A DNA stretch of 64,000 bases, taken from contig MU270022.1 of the NCBI GenBank assembly GCA_021432635.1, positions 62,001 through 126,000 of the forward strand, written 5' to 3'. This DNA is from Thozetella sp. PMI_491. Lineage: Eukaryota; Ascomycota; Sordariomycetes; Chaetosphaeriales; Chaetosphaeriaceae. The notes beneath the pieces were generated by a model. That model searched no databases. It worked only from the letters and a program-made list of their open reading frames with translations, and was not told the origin of the DNA. Of this stretch, positions 55,022 through 64,000 are shown piece after piece (positions within the stretch are counted from its first letter, which is position 1; each line of letters opens with the position of its first letter). Position numbers and translations under genes: made by a program.

Positions 55022-55610
55022 TCGCGCGCACGCGCGCACACCAACCTGGTCTTGGTTTTTTCTCGCAGCATTCACTGGTCACTAGCACGTGGGGAGGGCG
55101 TTTTCACACACAAGGACAGCGGGGAAGCACAGGAAGGAGCAGGAATTACTGTTTATATTGGGCAACGTACCTATAGTACATTTGGCCCTCTTCGCCTCAC
55201 TTGAACTGGAGGCTACGGCGTATTCGGAGTTTCCATGGCATACCATCGTCCGGAGCGATCGTTTCGCAAATCCAACGGCGGGGATTCTCTTTTGTCTGGG
55301 ACGGCTTGATAGAAAAGTCACTTGTGCGATGAGTGGTAATGGACCCTGCTGCGTAAAGTGCGAGATCTAGGATAGGTAGTTTACACACATGAGATAGTCG
55401 CTGTAGCTATATCCAATGGTGAAATAACGTTATCTACATGCTCCTTTACTGCAGGTCCTGCGTGCACCAAACAGCAAGAACGGCTAGTTACCTACGGCGG
55501 ACAGCTGGCTTGGCTCTGGCATGTCTAGGACGAGTCTATTTGGTCCAGGTAACAGGCGGAATCAAAAGGGTATCATGAGGAAAGAAAGCTAGGGGCGGTC
55601 TGGCTAGGAG
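54925..55610. other. Convergent intergenic spacer
   Basis: 686 bp between the membrane-protein stop (+) and the CCDC174 stop (-). It starts with a compound CT/CA/CG microsatellite. Short frames have no domain. Confidence 0.5.
54969..55041. repeat. Compound microsatellite (CT)n-(CA)n-(CG)n
   Basis: An imperfect CT tract (to about 55004), about eight CA units, then CTCGCGCGCACGCGCGCACAC. It lies 45 bp after the stop codon, so it is probably transcribed in the 3' untranslated region. Confidence 0.9.
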
Positions 55611-56675
55611 CTATGGCGACCTCTCTTCTTCGGGAGCCTGTTCCCGCTCTGGGCCGGCACTGCCGTTGCCGCCGAGCGCCATGTTTTGTCCCAAGCCGTC
55701 TAGGAACTCTTCCGCCATCTTCTTGGCCTTCCTCTCCCCGAGCTCCTTTCGCCGCCGCTCGATCTCGGCCTTCCTCTTCGCCGCGATCTCATCGCGCTGG
55801 CTACGCAGCTTCTCAGTACGTGCACGCTCCTCATCAAGCGCGGCCATCTCGGCCTGGCGCGCCTGCTCGTCTTTGCTGAAGGCGTAGAAACCCACGCCCT
55901 TGGTCCGCACCTCCCAGTTGGCATCGTAGTGCGTGGCAGGAGGCGGTGTCACACTGCGGTCTCGCTTGGCCGCCAGTTCTTCCATCTTGTCGTAGTCGCG
56001 CGCCTCGAAGGCGTCGGCCTGCACTGCATCGCCAAAGATGAGGCCGTCAGGCGCCTTGGGCCGCGCCGACATACGCTCAAGCTCCTGCGCCGACGCGGCA
56101 CCCCGGGCAGCTCGCCGTTCTAGCCGCATCTTTTCGGCGCGCGTGCCGCGGCGCAGGCGGCCGAATTCATCCTCGAACTCGATGATGTCGTTGTCGATGT
56201 TGCCCCCGTCGTCGTCGGACGAGTCGTCCCCAGAGCTCGAGCCAGCGTGGCCGTCCGGGTTCTCGTCCGCCCACTTCCGGTCGAAGTCGACTAGCGGCGC
56301 TATCTCGCCCTCCTTAGCCACGTAGTCGCCACGCTTCATAGCATTGTAGAGTCTAGCCTTGGACTCCATGTTTTTTCGCGCGCGCAGGCGTTCCGCCTTG
56401 TCTGCCTCGTTGTCATTCGCTTCCTTGAGGACCAGCTTGCTCTCAGAGGCGTCCGCCTCTCGCTCAGCTTTGCGCTTCTTGGAGCGTCCAAAGAGATCAG
56501 GCTTGCTGTCGGAGGGCCGCTGGCGAGCGGCCGTGGCGGCCCCCTTCAAGGACGATGACGAGGAGGTCAGGAGGGAGCTTAGCTGCGAGGTGAAGCTGAG
56601 AGAGCTTGACAGCTCCATTTCCCGTTTGGCCTTTTTGGACGGCCGCTGGCCGTAGAGGTTGGGATCCTGAGGCAT
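55611..56675 (-). CDS. CCDC174 homologue (coiled-coil, DUF4078 type)
   Basis: An intronless 354-aa protein. The diagnostic block is THYDANWEVRTKGVGFYAF (residues about 243-261), matching the conserved region of animal CCDC174, followed by SKDEQARQAEMAALDEERAR and a long basic/acidic coiled coil (KLRSQRDEIAAKRKAEIERR). The N terminus carries RPSKKAKREME and RSKKRKAERE, likely nuclear signals. A central acidic part (DSSDDDGGNIDNDIIEFEDE) leads into FGRLRRGTRAEKMRLERRAA, also family-like. In animals CCDC174 is nuclear and linked to the exon-junction/splicing machinery; the fungal role is inferred to be similar. It ends in a Glu/Pro-rich tail. Length is shorter than human CCDC174 (about 470 aa). 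Confidence 0.88.
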   Translation of the reverse strand: MPQDPNLYGQRPSKKAKREMELSSSLSFTSQLSSLLTSSSSSLKGAATAARQRPSDSKPDLFGRSKKRKAEREADASESKLVLKEANDNEADKAERLRARKNMESKARLYNAMKRGDYVAKEGEIAPLVDFDRKWADENPDGHAGSSSGDDSSDDDGGNIDNDIIEFEDEFGRLRRGTRAEKMRLERRAARGAASAQELERMSARPKAPDGLIFGDAVQADAFEARDYDKMEELAAKRDRSVTPPPATHYDANWEVRTKGVGFYAFSKDEQARQAEMAALDEERARTEKLRSQRDEIAAKRKAEIERRRKELGERKAKKMAEEFLDGLGQNMALGGNGSAGPEREQAPEEERSP

Positions 56676-57361
56676 GGTTTACGGCCGGAGCGAACACTGT
56701 TATGGAGTTGCCCAGCCAAGACGAGATGGCGGATGCAAGTTCGGGTATTATACGGAGTCTTGAGGTCTCGACGGTCGGCCTCACAGCCTTCCCGCTAGAC
56801 CAAAATGGTGCGCGATGTGCAGGTGCATGCTCGCCTCTCTAGGGTCCTCGCCAGCTGGTTTTTGCCAGGCACTTGGCGGCTTGAGGCGGGACAAGGCCGG
56901 GTCAACTGGCGTGCCCCACATGCATTTAGCAGGTCACACTGTGCTATTTAGGGGGGGGGGATGATGACGAAGGGGGTCTCTGTGGCGCCACTGGAGCGGC
57001 CCTCTCATTCCTCTGCTATCGCAAGTTAGGTATTTTGGCTCTGCCAGATCCGCGTCTCATGCCACTCCTAGTTTCGATGCCTCAAGCCTTATCTCCCCGA
57101 GATAACCCAGCTCGCGATCCTTGAGCCGCTGGTCTGGTACGGACAGGATATCTGGCCTGATGGAACTTTTGCTATCGTGGATACGCCTCAGCGTGTTCAT
57201 TCTGTTCAGCTAGATAGCTCTCGAGCTCGAGTTCTGCAACAAACGCCCTTCGGCTGGTAGCCAACGTGGTGACGCGCCAAATACCTCCCCGACGCCCTTC
57301 CGCGATCTATATTTCCGCCGTGCCACTCCCTACACAACGTACCTCGCATTCTCACCTGCGC
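56676..57361. other. Divergent intergenic region
   Basis: 686 bp between the CCDC174 start (-) and the small membrane-protein start (+). It has a TACGGAGT motif at 56751-56758 and a run of ten G at 56951-56960. No gene is seen. Confidence 0.5.
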
Positions 57362-57672
57362 ATGGAAGATTCGATGGACGACCTCGATGCGAAGACCACC
57401 AGCCCCTGGCTCGGCCACCTCGGCATCATCCCTCCCGAGTATAACTATATCGTGCGGATGATTTCCTGGTTCTTCGTCAGTGGCATACACTCTACTCTGC
57501 ACGAGATTTCTTTTTTTAGCATCTAACGCGATGGCAGATAACCCTCGCCCTGGCTCCCATAATTCCCCTACTCGTGCTGATCCTCTACGACCTGTTGCTC
57601 TGGATATGGCGGCTCTGTATGACACGACCAGAACCCTCCCGCGCCCCAGGCTTGCGACCTCATCAGAACTGA
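57362..57672 (+). CDS. Small membrane protein, 82 aa, two exons
   Basis: Exon 1 is 57362-57475 (38 codons, MEDSMDDLDAKTTSPWLG... to RMISWFF). The intron at 57476-57537 is 62 bp with donor GTCAGT, a CTAAC branch and a GGCAG acceptor. Exon 2 is 57538-57672 (44 codons plus stop). The spliced protein joins PPEYNYIVRMISWFF to ITLALAPIIPLLVLILYDLL, giving a hydrophobic region (residues about 33-66) sufficient for one long or two short membrane helices. WIWRLCMTRPEPSR follows and the tail is basic. The acidic N terminus and basic C-terminal flank suggest a cytosolic tail. I do not recognise the family. Uninterrupted hydrophobicity across a canonical intron is the evidence that it is real. It is tail-to-tail with homoserine dehydrogenase, 233 bp apart. 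Confidence 0.7.
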
Positions 57673-57905
57673 TATACTCATTAAGCAGCTAAACCAAACC
57701 AACACCGCCACCGAGGAAGCCGGCCTCTGGACCGGGCCGAGATGGATTCCGCGACCCGCTGGGGACCGGCGGCATTGAAGAGATGCGAACTAGAGTTGAA
57801 GACTCGCGTGGAAGTGCCCTAGGAGAGGGGCCTGAAATGCTATTCCGGCTTTTGCCAATACTGCTAGGCCCTGCATCCGTACATACACGCGTCGATTCAT
57901 CGACC

Positions 57906-59070
57906 TCAGATCTGGGCGAGGACCTTGAGGAGATCGCTCGACACGCCCATGGCGGTGACGTCGCCACCGGCGCCGGCGCCCTGGATGATTAGGGGGTTGC
58001 TTCCGTACCGCTTAGTGTAGAAGCTAATAATGTTATCGCTCCCCTTGAGCGCCGCGATGGGGTGAGAGCGATCGAACTTCTCCAATCCCACCTTGACCTG
58101 CTTGGCTGCCACGTCGATGCTGCCCACGAACCGCACAACCTTGCCCTCTTTCTCTGCTGCCGCCTTGGTCTCCTCCATCTGCACGTCGAACTCGGGGAGC
58201 TTTTGGAGGAACTCGTCGCCACTGGCCACCGACTCGAGCTCTTTGGGTATCAGGCTCTGCACCGGGAATGAGGTCGGCGACTCCACCTCCAGGCCGGCTA
58301 GGCGCGCGAGGATGGTCAGTTTCCGCGCGACATCGAGCCCGTTGAGATCGTCGCGCGGGTCGGGCTCCGTGTAGCCCAACTCCTTGGCCTTCTTGACCTC
58401 GGCGGACCACTTGCCACCCGAGCCCGAGGTGGGCGCGAACGAGTTGAACAGGAACGACATGGTGCCGCTGAATACGCCTTCAATCTTGGTGACCTCGTCA
58501 CCCGTGTCGACAAGGTCCTTCAGGGTCGAGATGACAGGCAGGCCTGCGCCGACCGACGACTCGTGGAACACCTTGGCGCCGGACTGGGCGCTCGCGGCGA
58601 GGATGTCCTTCCATAGCTGGTATGTACCCGAGAAGGCCTTTTTGTTGGGCGTTACGATGCTGACGCCCTTGCCTAGAAACAAGGGGTATGCGTCGGCGAC
58701 GTCTTGCGAGCTGGTGTTGTCGACCAAGACCACCTTGGAGGGAGCCGCAGCGAGGAAATCCGCGAGCTTGGGCAGGGCGAGGGGGGCTTGGGTCGAGGCA
58801 GGGAGCGTGGACAGGACGCTGTCGAGGCCAATGGCGGCGTATTCAGAGCTGTAGAGAGCCTTCTTGCTCGTTGAGATGTAGGCCAGGGCCAGCTGATGCT
58901 GGGGGCGGCGCTTGGCGAGCAGCTCGAGTTGGGAGAGGAACGCCTTGCCTACCCCACCAGCGCCTGAGAATAAACTCTCGCATGAGCTTCGTTACATCTC
59001 TCTCCAGCTTCAGCGAAGGAAAAAATTACTTACCGATGATGGCGATGAAAACTTTCTGTGCCGGAGCCAT
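57906..59070 (-). CDS. hom6: Homoserine dehydrogenase
   Basis: The enzyme reduces aspartate semialdehyde to homoserine with NAD(P)H, supplying threonine, methionine and isoleucine synthesis. Exons are 59070-59034 and 58963-57906 (intron 70 bp, GTAAGT...TCAG), giving 364 aa. Splicing completes the Rossmann glycine motif: MAPAQKVFIAIIG joins AGGVGKAFLSQL. Further family blocks are VLVDNTSSQDVADAYPLFL, VTPNKKAFSGTYQLW, ESSVGAGLPVISTLKDLV, GVFSGTMSFLFNSF, and the signature GYTEPDPRDDLNGLDVARKL containing the catalytic Asp and Lys. It ends with IQGAGAGGDVTAMGVSSDLL. It is monofunctional (no aspartokinase domain), as in yeast Hom6, with normal length. It is divergent from trm8. Confidence 0.97.
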
Positions 59071-59450
59071 GTCTCTGTATGCTGCAACGTAGGTGTTACT
59101 TGCAGCGCTGGAATTCCAAGCTACACTGTGATGCTGTTAGGGGATCAGTCTTTACTTCATAGCCCCTCGAGGGGTAAAAAAATGTTGTCATTCAGGGCTC
59201 CGACAGCGGGGCAGCTCGTGAAGGTGCAGACCCACTGGGACGCAGGTGCCATCTCGTTGGTCCGTCCCAGACTTTTTTGGTTGGCACTCCGTACGTATAG
59301 TAACTACAGCTTAGCGAGCTCTCTCACGTTTTGTCACATCCTGCACCTACCCACAGGGTCTGCAAGGCATGAATTGGACCTTGTAACCTCGAAGCCCCCT
59401 GTCGCTCATTGTCTCTCACTCTGCGTGGCCAGCCATTATCCTGGCACGCC
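59071..59450. other. Divergent promoter of hom6 and trm8
   Basis: 380 bp between two divergent ATGs. An ACTCCGTA motif is at 59286-59293. Nothing else is recognised. Confidence 0.5.
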
Positions 59451-60435
<985 letters not shown>

Positions 60436-60731
60436 GCAGATGCCTAGCTTGTTAAGGAAAAGTATGATACCCCTTGGAAAGACCAATCTAGTCTCTATTC
60501 TATCACACCGTCCTCCTTCATCCTGTGCCTAGTTTTTCTCTTGGTCGCCCCTTATGCTATGGGTATCCATCTCTTAACGGTGTGTGGTCTCCGCGGGGTT
60601 AGGGTTGCCGCGTGGTCTGAACCGAGGGATCCGCTTCCCTGAAGTGAGGTCGCTATCGATAACGCCGTGTGAACGTCAACTTCGCAACAAAACATGCGGC
60701 GACCAGGACGCTCTCCCCATCGCTCTAGAGT
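60436..60731. other. Short spacer with telobox-like element
   Basis: 296 bp between trm8 and mdm1 on the same strand. It contains TTAGGGTT at 60599-60606, about 130 bp before the mdm1 ATG. Confidence 0.5.
60599..60606 (+). promoter_or_regulatory. Telobox-like TTAGGGTT element
   Basis: GGGGTTAGGGTTGCC contains one and a half telomere-type units in a promoter position. Such elements bind Tbf1/Teb1-type factors in other fungi. A single copy is weak evidence. Confidence 0.25.
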
Positions 60732-63700
60732 ATGGCCCTTAAGGGAAAAGACATAGCCCTAGCCGGTATTGCGACCTTTGTCGCCTGGGGCTATGCTGTC
60801 AATTGGATCCCCGCCCTCCGATGGGCTGGCTACGCATTCGTAGCTGGCGCCGTCCTGACCCTTATCGCCCTTCTCGCCCTCACGCTCCTGACCTCGCGCG
60901 GTCCCTTCCGTCGACAGTCCCGCCGCTCGATCCGGCCTCGAGCAGCAGCTTTCCTCGGCCCGGATATCTGGAGGAAGGAGGTGGCTGCGCTTAAGGCGCG
61001 CCAGACTTATGACAGAGCGCCGCTCTACCCCGAGTCCCCAAAGGTGTCGGCCGCGCTCGACGACATCCTCGGCCTGATCGTTAGGGACTTCGTCCAGGTG
61101 TGGTACGGCAACATAAGCAAGAACCCAGTATTTTCCAACGAGGTCGACAAGGCGGTGCGATGCGCCCTTCTCCGGATCCGAGACCGGCTCTTCGAGCTTG
61201 ACTTGGCCGAAATCCTCACGACCCGCCTGGTGCCCATCATGACAGCCCATTTCCACGATTTCTACGACGCCGAGCGATCTGTTCGAGGCCGGAAGTTGAA
61301 CCGGTCGGTCACCGAGACCGAGGAGTTAGACTTGGCGATTGCCTCCAAGTACAGAGATGGGAAGCTGCACCCCGCAGCAAGCTTGGCGTACGCAGACATC
61401 AAGATGGTTCAGCAGGACTATCTGCGACAGCTCATGGCGAAGAAGGTGCTGCCAAAGGTCTTGCCGGAAAAATTGCAGGCTTCCCGGGCGGTGGCCTCCA
61501 TCATCCGGGAGATTGTAGCCTGCGCCGTCATGTTTCCGGTCATGCAACTTCTCTCCGAGCCAGACACGTGGAACCAACTCATGGAGAATTACGGACGGTC
61601 CATGCTGCAAGACCGCTCTACCGTCCGCAAACTGCGTGCCGCCCTCGACCAGCACGCCTCGCCTGCCCCCAAGATGGGGAAGCCGATCGCCTTCCCTCGC
61701 CTGACTCCCTCGGACAGCGAGAGAAAGTTTGAGAAATTCATACGATCGATTAGGAAGATCAACAATCTTTCCGACGCCAGGCGCTTCAGGAGCGAGGTCG
61801 CGAGCCAACTGAAGCGAGACGAACAGCAGGAAACCGTAGATCAGGTGTATCTACGTCGGCTGGACATGGGCAAGCGGCTGTTGGATCAGAAAGTCCAGAA
61901 CCTAGCTGCGGGAGGTGATCGGCGTGCCCCTCCCCTGCCGATCGGAACCCACACCCCGAACGTATCCAAGCTCGAGAGTGCGCCGCTCGAAGACGTCCTC
62001 CGAGATCCCTCCGGCTTGTCTTACTTCATGGAGTACATGGACCGGCAACGGCTGATGCCCCTGGTGCAATTCTGGCTCGTCGTCGATGGCTTCCGCAACC
62101 CGCTCGAGGACGACGGGCCGGAGGGAGAGCAGTTACCTCTACAACTTCCCCCATGGACAGACTCAGATAGGCTTGACTTGGCACAGATCAATGCTGCATA
62201 TCTCTCAAAGCCAGAGTTGATGGTGCCAGACTCGTCCAAACGGGCCGTTCAGGAATTCCTCAAAGCCGACACCGCAGCCACCCCCGAACAGTACTATCGC
62301 GCGCGGCGAGCCATTCTGCGAGCGCAAAGCGCGGCTCTTGAGGAGATGCGAGTCAAATACTTTCAAAATTTCAAGAAGACGGACCTATTCTTCAAAGCCC
62401 TGGCTGCCGAGGAAGCATCAAGGAGCTTAGCACCTCCTCCTGCAGCACCAGTGGCATACCAACCACCCCTGAACCGGGCATCCCAATCCTTCACGTCGAA
62501 GCCGAATCCGGTCGCACGCATAGCCCCGAGACTTAACCCCGCAAACCATACCCGACGGGCAGGATCCGCTTCAGATCTGAGGTCGCTCCAGGTTAACGGC
62601 CACAACGGTGACCCGCTATCTCACTCCCGCCATTCGCTGGATGAGGACTCTCCAACCCCGCTGTTCGATGACGATGACGGCGGAGACGAGACCCTCGCAG
62701 ATTCCGTGCAAAGCCTAGACCAAGAGCCTAGATCGCCTGTGCCGGACACGCGCGTCGTCCAAGCCATGGAACAGGCGCTCAACAACATCATGGAAGACAG
62801 CCAACCACCTACCTCCGAAGACCTGCGTGCCTCCCTTTTCGGCGATGATAACGATGCAGGATCTCATCTTTTCCCGCCAGAGTCCGACTCAAAAAGGGAT
62901 TCGACGGATGGCCAAGGATCGGGATCAAACAGAGACTCCATAGATCTTCCCCGTTCGCTAAGAAGCTCGATCGACCTGCAGCGGCCAGGGCAATCCTCAA
63001 AGGAGCCCGACAAGCCCAGCCTGGCATCCCTGGGCCTCGTGAGTGCTGCGTCACGCATCGGTGTGTTCGAAGACAACGACCTGTTCGCCGACGAGGACAG
63101 GTTCTTGTCGGACGAGCGAGAGGACCTGAACGAACAGCTTCCTGAAGACGATATAGACGTGCACGAGGCGGCCCCAGGCGATCTAGGGCTCGCTGAGGCC
63201 ATCACGGTGTTGACAAATGACATTGACCGGCTCGTCGCCCAGGATGCGGTCATTGATTCGCTGCTGAAGAAAGCTGAGTTGACGAACAACACTGCAGAAT
63301 TACGCATTCTTCGCAAATCCAAGGCGAGTCTGGGAAGAGAAATACGGAGGAAAGAGCTCCAGAGGCAGCAGTATGTCCTGCAGGAGAGCGACAACAGCTT
63401 GTACGGCCGGTCTATGATCAAGATCGAGTCTATACAGGTCGGTCGAGAAGATGATGGGAAAGAGTTTGCCCTTTACGTGATCCAAGTGTCCAGGAACGCT
63501 GGCGAGAAGATGCCTGCAGCAACTTGGGCCGTCACCCGCCGCTACAGCGAATTCCTGGATCTCCACCAGAAGCTCAGGTCGCGGTACCCTTCGGTCCGAA
63601 ATCTCGACTTCCCTAGGCGTCGCATGGTTATGAAGCTCCAGAGTGAGTTCCTCAAGAAGCGGCGCCTAGCTTTGGAGAAATATCTACGCGAACTGCTGCT

Positions 63701-64000
63701 CCTTCCGGACGTCTGTCGAAGCCGAGATCTGCGAGCCTTCTTGTCTCAAAGCGTCATCAATCCCCAGGGACAGGATCTTATGGACCGCGAGGACAAGAAG
63801 GATATGATCACACGGCTGTACGACTCGGTTACGGACGGCATGGAAGATATCTTGGGTAGCATCCCGGTGCTAGATCAGCTCTCGCTTGCGGGCCAGAGCC
63901 TGATCGCAGCGGCTACGAACCAGCTAAGCACGATGCCCCTGAGCGTGGCCGAGGGCAACGGGATAAACGCGGCAGAGGCCGAGGCCGAGCTCAGCGCGTT
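60732..64000 (+). CDS. mdm1: Mdm1-type PXA-RGS-PX sorting nexin, 3' end outside window
   Basis: An open frame of about 1089 codons from ATG 60732 runs off the right edge. Members tether the ER to vacuole or lipid droplets (yeast Mdm1; animal SNX13/14/19/25). Two N-terminal membrane segments (residues 8-25, ALAGIATFVAWGYAVNW; 31-54, LTLIALLALTLLTS) would anchor it in the ER. The PXA domain spans about residues 100-290 (SAALDDILGLIVRDFVQVWY, DLAEILTTRLVPIMTAHF). An RGS-like domain lies at about 415-550 (DPSGLSYFMEYMDRQRLMPL). A disordered acidic linker (about 575-800) follows. The PX domain lies at about 900-1005 (VTRRYSEFLDLHQKLRSRYP, with RRYSEF of the phosphoinositide pocket). A C-terminal nexin domain would be expected beyond the edge. 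No intron was seen. Confidence 0.93.
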   Translation, partial: MALKGKDIALAGIATFVAWGYAVNWIPALRWAGYAFVAGAVLTLIALLALTLLTSRGPFRRQSRRSIRPRAAAFLGPDIWRKEVAALKARQTYDRAPLYPESPKVSAALDDILGLIVRDFVQVWYGNISKNPVFSNEVDKAVRCALLRIRDRLFELDLAEILTTRLVPIMTAHFHDFYDAERSVRGRKLNRSVTETEELDLAIASKYRDGKLHPAASLAYADIKMVQQDYLRQLMAKKVLPKVLPEKLQASRAVASIIREIVACAVMFPVMQLLSEPDTWNQLMENYGRSMLQDRSTVRKLRAALDQHASPAPKMGKPIAFPRLTPSDSERKFEKFIRSIRKINNLSDARRFRSEVASQLKRDEQQETVDQVYLRRLDMGKRLLDQKVQNLAAGGDRRAPPLPIGTHTPNVSKLESAPLEDVLRDPSGLSYFMEYMDRQRLMPLVQFWLVVDGFRNPLEDDGPEGEQLPLQLPPWTDSDRLDLAQINAAYLSKPELMVPDSSKRAVQEFLKADTAATPEQYYRARRAILRAQSAALEEMRVKYFQNFKKTDLFFKALAAEEASRSLAPPPAAPVAYQPPLNRASQSFTSKPNPVARIAPRLNPANHTRRAGSASDLRSLQVNGHNGDPLSHSRHSLDEDSPTPLFDDDDGGDETLADSVQSLDQEPRSPVPDTRVVQAMEQALNNIMEDSQPPTSEDLRASLFGDDNDAGSHLFPPESDSKRDSTDGQGSGSNRDSIDLPRSLRSSIDLQRPGQSSKEPDKPSLASLGLVSAASRIGVFEDNDLFADEDRFLSDEREDLNEQLPEDDIDVHEAAPGDLGLAEAITVLTNDIDRLVAQDAVIDSLLKKAELTNNTAELRILRKSKASLGREIRRKELQRQQYVLQESDNSLYGRSMIKIESIQVGREDDGKEFALYVIQVSRNAGEKMPAATWAVTRRYSEFLDLHQKLRSRYPSVRNLDFPRRRMVMKLQSEFLKKRRLALEKYLRELLLLPDVCRSRDLRAFLSQSVINPQGQDLMDREDKKDMITRLYDSVTDGMEDILGSIPVLDQLSLAGQSLIAAATNQLSTMPLSVAEGNGINAAEAEAELSA

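Overview
The window is a gene-dense piece of a filamentous ascomycete nuclear genome. Coding DNA is GC-rich. Introns are mostly 55-90 bp with GT...AG ends and CTAAC/CTGAC-like branch sites, and genes sit on both strands. The protein set (L-galactonate dehydratase, Pex14, Ndc80, a Brc1/Rtt107-type BRCT protein, a DUF7820-like membrane protein) and the long intergenic stretches suggest Sordariomycetes, probably Sordariales. That placement is inference from protein style, not a phylogeny. No rRNA, tRNA, transposon, CRISPR array or secondary-metabolite cluster could be supported.

Layout. 1-525 (-) is the 5' part of an L-galactonate dehydratase. After about 2.5 kb without a gene come a Ser-rich hypothetical protein (3086-4279, +) and the Rad10/ERCC1 nuclease subunit (5377-6589, +). 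A secreted GH47 alpha-mannosidase (9146-11052, +) faces a Ccc1-type vacuolar iron transporter (11418-12420, -). Two poorly characterised minus-strand genes follow (13746-13967 and 14502-15584). A Ure2-like GST (16684-17807, +) has an assembly gap inside its second intron and is followed by a DHCR24-like FAD oxidoreductase (18179-19738, -) and an HSL-type esterase (20397-21950, -).

The middle holds conserved cell-biology genes: pex14 (24370-25561, -) divergent from ndc80 (26198-28354, +), vps25 (28990-29687, +), the BRCT scaffold brc1/rtt107 (29922-32648, -), a peroxisomal Lpx1-like hydrolase (33597-34970, +) and HMG-CoA synthase (35742-37528, -). The right half holds a BCS1-like AAA protein (40664-42793, -), a Gly/Pro repeat protein (45538-46395, -), a 6.1 kb stretch with no convincing gene, a DUF7820-like membrane protein (52520-54924, +), a CCDC174 homologue (55611-56675, -), an 82-residue membrane protein split over two exons (57362-57672, +), homoserine dehydrogenase (57906-59070, -), the tRNA m7G methyltransferase Trm8 (59451-60435, +), and the start of an Mdm1-type PXA-RGS-PX sorting nexin that runs off the right edge.

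The genes do not form one pathway. They are ordinary chromosomal neighbours, with loose themes only: two peroxisome-related genes (pex14 and the QKL-ending hydrolase), two genome-stability genes (rad10, brc1), and sterol-related genes (HMG-CoA synthase and the DHCR24-like protein). I found no new multi-gene system. The most useful observations are an apparently artefactual assembly gap with duplicated arms next to a C homopolymer, a recurrence of poly-C tracts just after 5' splice sites, a likely mitochondrial presequence upstream of the GST start, and several small or repeat-rich proteins that simple ORF calling misses.
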